A stretch of 64,000 bases of DNA from Clostridium_AD sp050717535 (GTDB lineage Bacteria > Bacillota > Clostridia > Clostridiales > Clostridiaceae): contig NZ_JBOITM010000079.1 in NCBI RefSeq assembly GCF_050717535.1, positions 18,722 through 82,721 of the forward strand, written 5' to 3'. Positions 17,245 to 25,424 of this stretch are shown here, one piece after another (the first letter of the stretch is position 1; every line of letters starts with the position of its first letter). The position numbers and the translations under genes are program-made. The notes beneath the pieces are model-generated. The model ran no database searches and was not told the DNA's origin. It worked only from the letters and a program-made list of their open reading frames with translations.

Positions 17245-18675
17245 CTATAAGTCATAGTACAATTGAAATTCTATTGGCGATGGAACCGGCAGTACCTTTT
17301 TGATTTCTTTTTCATATTTAAATTTAATCCAATTATTAATAAAATGTTCATCAAATACTCCACCTTTTAATAAAAAACCAGAATCATTTTTAAGCTCTTC
17401 CAGTGCGTCCTCCAGTGATCTAGGTAATACTTCAATTTTATCCCTTTCTTCCTTCGGCAATTCAAAAACGTTTACATCATATGGTCCGAAGCCTTCCGCA
17501 CTAGGATTAATTTTATTAGCTATACCATCAATACCAGCCATAAGCAGTGCTGAATAAGCTAAATATGGATTTGCTGTACCATCTGATGGTCTAAATTCAA
17601 ATCTTCTAGTTTTAGGATCTTTAACATATCCTGGAATTCTTATTACTGCACTTCTGTTTCCTGTAGCAAAACAAATTGATACTGGCGCTTCAAAGCCTGG
17701 TATTAATCTCTTATATGAATTGGTTGAAGGGTTAGTAAATGCAAGTAATGCTTTAGAATGCTTTAATATTCCACCAATGAAATGCAGTGCAGTTTTACTC
17801 ATTTGAGAGTATCCATTTTCATCAAAAAAAAGATTTTTACCGTTTTTTCTAAGTAGCATATGAACATGCATTCCACTTCCTGCTTCTCCAAATAGTGGTT
17901 TAGGCATAAAAGTAGCGGTTTTGCCATGGGCTACAGCTTCATTTTTTATTAAGTATTTTGCCATCATTGTAGCATCAGCCATTTTACTCATTTTCTCTAA
18001 TTCAACCTCTATTTCAAGTTGCCCAGCTGATCCTACTTCATGGTGATGATATTTAACAGCGATGCCCATCTCTTCTAGTTTTAAACACATTTCACTTCTT
18101 AGGTCATTATTTAAATCATATGGTAATCCCAAATGGTAACTCTTTTGAAAAGGTGCCTTATACCCAAAATTATCATCCTTATTATTACTATTCCATGGGG
18201 CTTGCTTGGAATCTATACAAACTTCTTGATGATGATTTGTAACTTCAAAATTTATATGGTCAAATATATAAAACTCAAATTCAGGTCCTATTACATATTC
18301 ATCAGCTATTCCCATATCTCTCATATATTTTTCTGCTTTTTCAGCTATAAATCTTGGATCCCCAGAAAATCTTCCTTCATTTTTGCCAAGAGTGTACATA
18401 TTGGCAATCATGCTTAGAGTTGGTATTTTGCAATATGGATCAACAAACGCTGTAGTCATATCAGGAAGAAATCTCATATCTGAATCCTCTATAGTTGAAT
18501 ATCCATAGCTTGAACCATCAAATCCTATTCCCTGTGAAAAAGTCTTTTCAGATAGTCTTTCAACAGGTATAGTTAAATGATTCCATCTACCTGCCAACGT
18601 CACTACCTTAAAATCTACAAATTTAATCTTATTTTCCTTTATAAATTCTTGTACTTCATTTATATTTTCAAACAT
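17245..18675 (-). CDS. glnA: Type I glutamine synthetase, beta-like length
   Basis: About 476 aa. Active-site blocks are visible: GFDGSSYGYSTIEDSDM, GPEFEFYIF, YHHHEVGSAGQLEIE, GSGMHVHMLLRK and NRSAVIRIPG. It condenses ammonia and glutamate with ATP. The segment aligned with the enterobacterial adenylylation loop (NLYDLPPEE) reads NVFELPKEE, so the regulatory tyrosine is phenylalanine. The length resembles GSI-beta rather than the 443-aa Clostridium/Bacillus GSI-alpha. The ATG at 18675 has AGGGGGT 7 bases upstream; the frame opens further to 18735. Only 57 bases and no terminator separate it from ptb. Confidence 0.93.
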   Translation of the reverse strand: MFENINEVQEFIKENKIKFVDFKVVTLAGRWNHLTIPVERLSEKTFSQGIGFDGSSYGYSTIEDSDMRFLPDMTTAFVDPYCKIPTLSMIANMYTLGKNEGRFSGDPRFIAEKAEKYMRDMGIADEYVIGPEFEFYIFDHINFEVTNHHQEVCIDSKQAPWNSNNKDDNFGYKAPFQKSYHLGLPYDLNNDLRSEMCLKLEEMGIAVKYHHHEVGSAGQLEIEVELEKMSKMADATMMAKYLIKNEAVAHGKTATFMPKPLFGEAGSGMHVHMLLRKNGKNLFFDENGYSQMSKTALHFIGGILKHSKALLAFTNPSTNSYKRLIPGFEAPVSICFATGNRSAVIRIPGYVKDPKTRRFEFRPSDGTANPYLAYSALLMAGIDGIANKINPSAEGFGPYDVNVFELPKEERDKIEVLPRSLEDALEELKNDSGFLLKGGVFDEHFINNWIKFKYEKEIKKVLPVPSPIEFQLYYDL

Positions 18676-18723
18676 TTGTAAGACCCCCTGCATTTTATGA
18701 AAATTTTTAATATTCTTAATTTT

Positions 18724-18751
18724 AGTATAATACATGAATTTTTTTTGTCAA
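18724..18751 (-). promoter_or_regulatory. Strong sigma-A promoter of glnA
   Basis: Minus strand: consensus -35 TTGACA (18746-18751), 16-base spacer, -10 TATACT (18724-18729). The 5' UTR is about 45 bases. Confidence 0.75.
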
Positions 18752-18786
18752 TTCAACCTGCTAAAGGAATTAGAGGAAATCAAAAA

Positions 18787-18809
18787 AAGCCACAATATTT
18801 CTGTGACTT
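18787..18809 (-). terminator. Terminator after the FMN oxidoreductase
   Basis: Stem AAGCCACA/TGTGACTT (one G-T pair), followed on the minus strand by a run of seven T. It isolates the mutS2 unit from glnA. Confidence 0.75.
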
Positions 18810-18820
18810 CTTTCAAACTT

Positions 18821-19834
18821 TTAATATAAAATTCTATTATTTACATGTTTTATGGATTTGCATCCTGTAAGTACCATTGCTGATTTTAATTCACTTTTAA
18901 GGTAATCAATGTAAGATTTTACTCCTTCTGCCTTACCTCCAAAAGAAGCTGTTACAAATGGTCTACCAATAAGAACTGCATCTGCACCTAGTGCTAACAT
19001 TTTAAGTATATCTGGTCCACTTCGGACTCCGCCATCAGCTAAAATAATTACTTTTCCCTGGACAGCCTGAGAAATTTCCTTAAGAACGTCTGCAACACCA
19101 GGAGTTTGATCAAGCACTCTTCCTCCGTGATTTGACACAACAATGGCAGCTACCCCTGCATCCACTGCAAGTTTTGCTTCATCAGGCGTCATTATCCCCT
19201 TGAGAATAAATGGAAGCTTTGTAGACTTAACAATTTCTTTAATCTCCTCTACATTTTTAGGCATAACTGGCTTGCCATGAAGCGCCAATGTAATAAGTCC
19301 ACAAGCATCTATATCCATACCTATAGCAAATGCACCTGCCTTTTCTGCTAATTTAATTTTTTCTATAACATTTGCATTTTCCCATGGCTTTATGATTGCA
19401 ATGCCATTTCCACCTTGTTTTTCTAGTTCCGCCAGGTTAGTTGTAAAAAATGAATCTACAGCAGTATCACCTACCATAGGGAAAATTCCTCCATCTAAAC
19501 ATCCACTTATAACCCAAGATATATACTCTTCTTCACTAAATTTTCCACCCATATTTAAAGTAGTTCCAGATACGGGTGCAGCGAACACGGGCATATCCAT
19601 TTTTCGCCCAAATAGCTCTATAGAAGTATCGGGATCTTTTGCATCATGGATAGTTCTCATATTAAGTTTATAAGCATCTAATGCCTCTATATTAATTTTA
19701 AAGGCATCTCCAGTTCCTTTTCCACCCATTCCAGGCACCTCGCCTGCACAAGCCACTCCATTACATATAGGACAAACTCTACAGCTTTTGTTTAAATTTT
19801 CTTTAGCTTCTTTTAAAACATCTTTATAATTCAT
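18821..19834 (-). CDS. FMN-dependent alpha-hydroxy-acid oxidoreductase family protein
   Basis: 337 aa. TIM-barrel FMN protein: substrate and FMN motifs include AAPVSGT, FILKGIMTPDEAKLAVDAG, the catalytic-histidine block VVSNHGGRVLDQTPG and the phosphate-binding ILADGGVRSGPDILKMLALGA. The N-terminus carries a cysteine cluster (CRVCPICNGVACAGEVPG) not found in classic lactate dehydrogenases but seen in many clostridial homologues; it may bind metal or a cluster. The substrate is unknown (a 2-hydroxy acid by family). It is the last gene of the U32-mutS2-DUF523 unit. Confidence 0.82.
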   Translation of the reverse strand: MNYKDVLKEAKENLNKSCRVCPICNGVACAGEVPGMGGKGTGDAFKINIEALDAYKLNMRTIHDAKDPDTSIELFGRKMDMPVFAAPVSGTTLNMGGKFSEEEYISWVISGCLDGGIFPMVGDTAVDSFFTTNLAELEKQGGNGIAIIKPWENANVIEKIKLAEKAGAFAIGMDIDACGLITLALHGKPVMPKNVEEIKEIVKSTKLPFILKGIMTPDEAKLAVDAGVAAIVVSNHGGRVLDQTPGVADVLKEISQAVQGKVIILADGGVRSGPDILKMLALGADAVLIGRPFVTASFGGKAEGVKSYIDYLKSELKSAMVLTGCKSIKHVNNRILY

Positions 19835-19856
19835 TTATTTCCCCCTTAGTTATAAT

Positions 19857-20315
19857 CTAAATGTCCAAATCATCTAAATTATCTTCTGTAAAAACTTTTA
19901 TGCCTTTGGTTAATAATAATTCTGCTGTAACTCCATTGCCGGGTCTTTTAGTTCCACTAAAAGTTCCATCGTATATTTGGGACACTCCACAAGAAGGACT
20001 TCTTGACTTTAAGATAGCTATACTGGCCCCTACTGCCTCTGCAATCTTAAGTGTTTCATAAGCACCTTTTATAAACTCCGAAGTCACATCGTCATCTTTT
20101 GGGCCCAAAGTTCTAGCTTTGCCCATTAGCACATCTGCCCCATTACCATTTACAATTTCATGAGGAGCCCTTGGAGTTTGCTGTCCACCTAGTTGCTCCG
20201 GACAAACAGGTATTGCTTTTCCACCTTTTAATAATTTAAGTACACGTGCATCTAAATTATTACCACCATTATACTTACAGTTAATTCCACATAAACAAGC
20301 ACTTACAATAATCAT
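19857..20315 (-). CDS. DUF523 family protein
   Basis: 152 aa, matching the usual length of this family. Conserved cysteine-rich blocks are SACLCGINCKYNGG at the N-terminus, PVCPEQLGGQQTPR in the middle and LKSRSPSCG later. These look like metal- or cluster-binding positions. The biochemical role of the family is not established to my knowledge. It lies 42 bases after mutS2 and 22 bases before the FMN oxidoreductase. Confidence 0.85.
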   Translation of the reverse strand: MIIVSACLCGINCKYNGGNNLDARVLKLLKGGKAIPVCPEQLGGQQTPRAPHEIVNGNGADVLMGKARTLGPKDDDVTSEFIKGAYETLKIAEAVGASIAILKSRSPSCGVSQIYDGTFSGTKRPGNGVTAELLLTKGIKVFTEDNLDDLDI

Positions 20316-20357
20316 AGTTTCACCATCCTTTATTAAGGCATGTAAATTAACTCCATG

Positions 20358-22721
20358 CTATTTAAGTTCTACCATAGTAACTCCACTACCACCTTCACCA
20401 TAATTCCCTAGTCTATAGGCTTTAGCATGACCATGCCTCTTTAACATATCCGTAATAGTGTTTCTTAAAACTCCCGTGCCTTTACCATGAATAATAGTGA
20501 CTTCTTTAAGTCCTGCTACATAAGCCTCATCTAAATATTTATCAACAGTATATATGGCCTCTTGCGCGTCCATACCTCTTAAATCAACGGAAGTTGGTAC
20601 ATTTTTTAAATTTAGCTTAAGTTCTCTTCTATTAATCTTTGCCTTTTTCTTTTCTTCTTGCGTAATCTTGGATTTACGCAGATCATCTACTTTAACATTT
20701 ATCTTCATAATACCAGCTTGAACTTGTACTTCACCTCTACTATCGGGTTTTGAAATTACAATAACCTTTTGGTTAAGAGAAGGTAAATATACTTCTTCAC
20801 CCTCCTTTACATTTTTAAGTTTTTCCCCAAGTTCTTCTTCATTTTTCTGAACATGTTTATCTAAGCTTTCAAGTTTATCTTTGATTTTCGTTCTTTCCTG
20901 TTCAAGCATTTGTCTTGCTTCAGATGGATATCCCAATTTTTCTAGTTCTCTCATATTTTTAAGAATAACATCAGATTCTTCCTTAGCATTTCTTATTAAC
21001 CTTTTTGCTTCTCTCTGAGCTTCATACATAGCATTTTCTCTGATGTTTTCCATTTTATATAATTTTTCCTGATATTTATCTTTTAACTTACTAGCTTCTA
21101 GTTTTAAAACCTCTGCCATCCTAGCATCACTTTCTGCTTTTATGCTCTTTTCTTGTAAACTTTGAACTAATTCTTCAAACTCTAAGGTTTCACTAGAAAT
21201 GTTTTCTTTTGCACTTTTAATAATATAATCAGGTAATCCAAGTCTCTTAGAAATTTCAAAAGCATTGGATTTACCGGGCACTCCAATTATTAACCTATAG
21301 GTAGGACTTAGTGTGTCTACATTAAATTCTACAGAAGCATTCTCCACCCCTGTGGTTTTTAGTGCATATCCCTTTAACTCACTATAATGTGTTGTTGCTA
21401 CTACTTTTGTACCTCTTGCTCTTAAATTTTCTAGAATTGATACAGCAAGTGCTGCTCCCTCTGTAGGATCTGTTCCTGCTCCTAATTCATCAAATAAAGC
21501 CAATGTTTTTTTATCTGCTTTTTCAATTATATTCACTATATTTGTCATATGAGAAGAAAAAGTAGATAAGCTTTGTTCTATACTTTGCTCATCACCTATA
21601 TCTGCGAAAATTTCATTGAAAAAGCTTACCATTGATCCATCTCTAGCAGGAATTAAAATTCCACTCATAGCCATTAACTGAATTAAACCTACAGTTTTTA
21701 AAGTTACTGTTTTACCTCCAGTATTAGGTCCTGTTATTACAAGTGAGGTAAAACCTCTTCCTAAGTAAATATTACTTGGCACTACTACTTTAGGGTCTAT
21801 TAAAGGATGCCGTGCCTCAATTATATCTATTATTCCCTCGTCATTAACACTGGGAATAACAGCATTAATTTCTATTGCATACCTTGCCTTTGCAAAAATA
21901 AAATCTAATTCCCATACTATATTTGCATTGCTATCAACAATATTTATATTCTCGTATACCTTATATGATAATTCAGCTAAGATTCTTTCGACTTCAGCTT
22001 TTTCTTTTAACATAATTTCTTTGATCTCGTTATTTAAATTAACTAAACTCATTGGCTCAATGAATAGTGTAGCACCAGAGGAACTTTGATCATGCACAAT
22101 ACCTGGAACACTACTTTTATGTTCTATTTTAACAGGGATTACATATCTATCTCCCCTTATAGTATAAAGACTCTCTTGAAGATATTTTGCATTTGATCTA
22201 ACTAATGAATTAACCTTTTCTTTTACGGAGGCATTCTTTTCTTTTAATGATCTTCTTAGCTTAAATAGCAAACTACTAGCCCTATCAGAAATTTCTTCAT
22301 CACTTATTATAGCTATGAAAATTTCATCTTCTAGTTTTTTTATTGGAACAATTCCAATACATATATCTTCTAAAACTCTATAAGTTTCTGCCCCTTTGTT
22401 GCCTACATAATTTTGAAATAATCTAGCACACCTAAGCATTTGAGCTATTTGAAGCAGCTGTGTGGGCATAAGTGAAGCACCTTTAGATGCCCTACTTATA
22501 GCATCTCTCACGTCATATATTCCCTCAAATGGTGCACTTCCTTTTTTTGATAAAAGAAGTAGTGCCTCATTAGTTTCTTGTAGGTGTTCTTTTACTTCAT
22601 AAAGATTAGTATATGGCTCTAAATTCTCTATAATATCCTTACCAGCTGTAGTATGGGTATATTCTTTTATTTTGTCCTTAATTTTAAAATATTCTAAAAC
22701 TCTTAATGATTTTTTATTCAC
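20358..22721 (-). CDS. mutS2: MutS2 family ATPase/endonuclease
   Basis: 787 aa, the normal MutS2 length. It lacks the MutS mismatch-recognition domain. The ATPase core is seen in Walker A GPNTGGKTVTLKT, then DIGDEQSIEQSLSTFSSHM and the Walker B ALFDELGAGTDP. A coiled-coil region lies at about 520-640 and a C-terminal Smr nuclease domain in VDLRGMDAQEAI and IIHGKGTGVLR. Family members act on recombination intermediates and on collided ribosomes. The start is GTG at 22721, supported by GACGGTGA just upstream. It follows the U32 gene by 18 bases. Confidence 0.94.
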   Translation of the reverse strand: MNKKSLRVLEYFKIKDKIKEYTHTTAGKDIIENLEPYTNLYEVKEHLQETNEALLLLSKKGSAPFEGIYDVRDAISRASKGASLMPTQLLQIAQMLRCARLFQNYVGNKGAETYRVLEDICIGIVPIKKLEDEIFIAIISDEEISDRASSLLFKLRRSLKEKNASVKEKVNSLVRSNAKYLQESLYTIRGDRYVIPVKIEHKSSVPGIVHDQSSSGATLFIEPMSLVNLNNEIKEIMLKEKAEVERILAELSYKVYENINIVDSNANIVWELDFIFAKARYAIEINAVIPSVNDEGIIDIIEARHPLIDPKVVVPSNIYLGRGFTSLVITGPNTGGKTVTLKTVGLIQLMAMSGILIPARDGSMVSFFNEIFADIGDEQSIEQSLSTFSSHMTNIVNIIEKADKKTLALFDELGAGTDPTEGAALAVSILENLRARGTKVVATTHYSELKGYALKTTGVENASVEFNVDTLSPTYRLIIGVPGKSNAFEISKRLGLPDYIIKSAKENISSETLEFEELVQSLQEKSIKAESDARMAEVLKLEASKLKDKYQEKLYKMENIRENAMYEAQREAKRLIRNAKEESDVILKNMRELEKLGYPSEARQMLEQERTKIKDKLESLDKHVQKNEEELGEKLKNVKEGEEVYLPSLNQKVIVISKPDSRGEVQVQAGIMKINVKVDDLRKSKITQEEKKKAKINRRELKLNLKNVPTSVDLRGMDAQEAIYTVDKYLDEAYVAGLKEVTIIHGKGTGVLRNTITDMLKRHGHAKAYRLGNYGEGGSGVTMVELK

Positions 22722-22739
22722 GATTTCACCGTCTTTCCT

Positions 22740-25118
22740 TTATTCCACGCCTCTTTTATAGTGACCCCTAGTATAATTTTTAAAATCTGCACTCCAAGTT
22801 CTTTTAACGTAATTCCTAAGAACCTCTAGTGTTTCTTCATAATTTTCATGGATAAAATCCAATCTAAAACAAGAAATATTATTTTTTATTATTTCTGTCA
22901 TATTAGAAATCAAATTTACTGGCACATTATTGTATATATAACTTCTACAATATTTGTCAGTATTAATTCTAAATTCTTCGCCCATTCTATCTTTAAGTGT
23001 ATAACATCCATTAGTACATTTCTCAATACACCCACTATTATTATCTTTATTACCAAAAACACTTCCTATAGCACAGTATTCACTAACCATAAGTTCATAT
23101 TTCCCATAGACCATAATTTGCAGTGGCAATGAACTTTTAGCCCCTATTTCTTTAATTTCCTTTTGATTTAATTCAGCACTAATACATGTTCCAGTAAGGA
23201 AATCCTTGTAAAAATCGCCTGCATAACTATTAAAAATATTTAACTTATAATCTCCAATTATACTTATTTTTTTGCTGAATCTACTGATTATCCCTAAATT
23301 AGCTGTAATAATACCTTTTATGCTACCTAAGTTATTTTCAATAAATTCACAAACACTTTCAAATTCACCTTTGATAATATTAGGTACTTTCAGATAAATA
23401 TTTACATCATACTTATTAAGGCTAATATTACACTCTCTCATAAATGGGTTAATTGCAATATTATCAAAACCCATTTCCATTACTGCTCTTAGCTGCTGCT
23501 CATTACTTACATATATAAGTGTTTCTGGTATAATGTTATTTTGCTTTGCCACACTTTCTATAAAGTTATTTTCCACTTGTATACTCTTTTTTTTCTCATA
23601 ATTAATCTGTTTACTATTTTTTTCTCTTTTATACTTTCCTATTATATAATTTTGAATATTATCTGTTAATTCTCGCCTTACTGAATTTAATGCAGCCATT
23701 GGCAGGAAGCCATCTTCAAAACTTTCAAAATTCACTTCATTTATCTTGAAAGGAGTGTCACCTGTCTTAGATAGATTTTTAATAATACGTTCTCTATCTA
23801 ATGGTTTATTTACAGCTGCTTGAACAATCTCTCCAACAGCATAGAAGTCCTCTCCCATGTAACTAGCATTTATATATAGTGGATTATTTACACTAAATTC
23901 TATTGAAAGATTTAATTCTATTTTCCTCTTAAATGCATCAATATAAGTTTTCGAAAGCTCATTCATGAGTTCAGCATCAGAAATTTTATATAAAAGGTCT
24001 CCAGCTTTATATTTAGTTGGTTTTAATAAAACCCTATCTCCCCTTACTGCCTTTTGAACCTCTATTCCCTTCGCAATAATTTTTGATATGACAAACCCGT
24101 CATCACCAAACATTATACCATCTTTTAATTCTACTTTTTCTAAGAGATTCACTGACAAATCAGAGGCAACTTTTCCTATTGGAAGTCCACAATTCTTTGG
24201 AATCTTATATGCCATCATATCTTTCCCACTATTTCCATATAAATATGCCTTTGAGAACCCTTCTCTATTAAATAATTGAGTTAAGACTTTAGTATCTCCC
24301 TCTAAATTTTGCACTTTATTGTTATAAGTATTATCCAGTGCTCGTCTATATATATCCACCACACCTGAAACATACTCTGGTTTTTTCATTCTTCCTTCAA
24401 TTTTCAATGAAGAAGTACCTGTTCCCACTATGTCTTTTAAGTTATCTAGAGTACAAAGATCTTTAGGACTTAAAATGTATGCCTTATGCTCCCTGTTAGT
24501 GTTTTTATCTATTAGCGTATAAGGTAATCTACATGGCTGGGCACATCTACCTCTATTTCCACTTCTACCTCCTATAATACTACTCATAAGGCACTGCCCT
24601 GAATAACATATACATAGTGCTCCATGAACAAAAACTTCTGTTTCAACTTTTAAAGTATTAGATATGTAATCAATTTCTTTTAAACTAAGTTCTCTTGAAA
24701 GAACTATCCTAATAAATCCCATGTTTTTTAAAAACAAGGCACCTTCACCATTATGTACTGTCATTTGTGTAGATGCATGAAGCTCAAAATCCGGAAAATT
24801 ATTTCTTATTAAATAAATAAGTCCTGTATCTTGAACTATAAGTGCATCTACTCCAATGCTATATAAAAATCCTACATACTCCATAATTTCTTTTATTTCA
24901 TTATCTTTTACTAAGGTATTCAAAGTAACATATACGCGAACTCCATATAAGTGGCAATAATCTACTGCGCGAGTAATATTATCATTGTCAAAATTAAACG
25001 CATAGGCTCTTGCTGAGAATTTGCTTCCTCCTATATAAACTGCGTTTGCGCCCATTTGTACCGCTGCAGTTACGCTTTCCATACTTCCAGCAGGGGCTAG
25101 TAATTCAATTTTATCCAT
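22740..25118 (-). CDS. U32 family peptidase-like protein with DUF3656 (RlhA/TrhP type)
   Basis: 792 aa. The N-terminal U32 domain begins ELLAPAGSMESVTAAVQMGA and contains the signature FVHGALCICYSGQCLMSS and GRCAQPCR, cysteines that coordinate an Fe-S cluster in RlhA and TrhP. The middle DUF3656 region begins near LFNREGFSKAYLYG, and a divergent second cysteine-containing repeat (CIEKCTNGCYTL) is near the C-terminus. Characterised relatives hydroxylate rRNA or tRNA bases rather than cleave protein, so RNA modification is more likely than proteolysis. First gene of the mutS2 unit; TTAGGAGAG precedes the ATG. Confidence 0.88.
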   Translation of the reverse strand: MDKIELLAPAGSMESVTAAVQMGANAVYIGGSKFSARAYAFNFDNDNITRAVDYCHLYGVRVYVTLNTLVKDNEIKEIMEYVGFLYSIGVDALIVQDTGLIYLIRNNFPDFELHASTQMTVHNGEGALFLKNMGFIRIVLSRELSLKEIDYISNTLKVETEVFVHGALCICYSGQCLMSSIIGGRSGNRGRCAQPCRLPYTLIDKNTNREHKAYILSPKDLCTLDNLKDIVGTGTSSLKIEGRMKKPEYVSGVVDIYRRALDNTYNNKVQNLEGDTKVLTQLFNREGFSKAYLYGNSGKDMMAYKIPKNCGLPIGKVASDLSVNLLEKVELKDGIMFGDDGFVISKIIAKGIEVQKAVRGDRVLLKPTKYKAGDLLYKISDAELMNELSKTYIDAFKRKIELNLSIEFSVNNPLYINASYMGEDFYAVGEIVQAAVNKPLDRERIIKNLSKTGDTPFKINEVNFESFEDGFLPMAALNSVRRELTDNIQNYIIGKYKREKNSKQINYEKKKSIQVENNFIESVAKQNNIIPETLIYVSNEQQLRAVMEMGFDNIAINPFMRECNISLNKYDVNIYLKVPNIIKGEFESVCEFIENNLGSIKGIITANLGIISRFSKKISIIGDYKLNIFNSYAGDFYKDFLTGTCISAELNQKEIKEIGAKSSLPLQIMVYGKYELMVSEYCAIGSVFGNKDNNSGCIEKCTNGCYTLKDRMGEEFRINTDKYCRSYIYNNVPVNLISNMTEIIKNNISCFRLDFIHENYEETLEVLRNYVKRTWSADFKNYTRGHYKRGVE

Positions 25119-25241
25119 TTACATCTCTCCTAATAAGTGTTCTATGTCTCATTATACAATAAAAGTTGTAATAAATTAAGTTATTATATTATTTTATATT
25201 AAAATTACTCATATTTCACACTCATATACACAAGAACAAAG

Positions 25242-25257
25242 TGCCACCCACGTGGCA
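25242..25257. repeat. Inverted repeat upstream of the TetM-like gene promoter
   Basis: TGCCAC and GTGGCA separated by CCAC, ending ten bases before the -35 box; a third copy of the GTGGCA half follows at 25259-25264. It could be an operator. Confidence 0.4.
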
Positions 25258-25267
25258 AGTGGCAAAA

Positions 25268-25295
25268 TTGACAAGCTCTAGTGTATAAATATTAT
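25268..25295 (+). promoter_or_regulatory. Promoter 1 of the TetM-like gene
   Basis: -35 TTGACA (25268-25273), 16-base spacer, -10 TATTAT (25290-25295). It predicts a leader of about 125 bases that contains the direct repeat described separately. Confidence 0.6.
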
Positions 25296-25379
25296 CCACT
25301 TCCGTAAGCTGTTTCCTATACAATAAAAAAGTAAAAAAATTATCCACATTGCTTTCCGCAACCTGTTTCCTATATAATA
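25291..25379 (+). repeat. Imperfect tandem repeat in the leader of the TetM-like gene
   Basis: Two related units: ATTATCCAC, then TCCGTAAGCTGTTTCCTATA; and ATTATCCAC, then TCCGCAACCTGTTTCCTATA. The second ends in TATAAT and carries TTGCTT 18 bases upstream, so it may be a second promoter. The duplication looks like tandem promoters or paired regulatory sites. Confidence 0.5.
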
Positions 25380-25424
25380 GAAATAATAGAAATAACAAAA
25401 AATTTGTTTAATGGAGATATAAAA

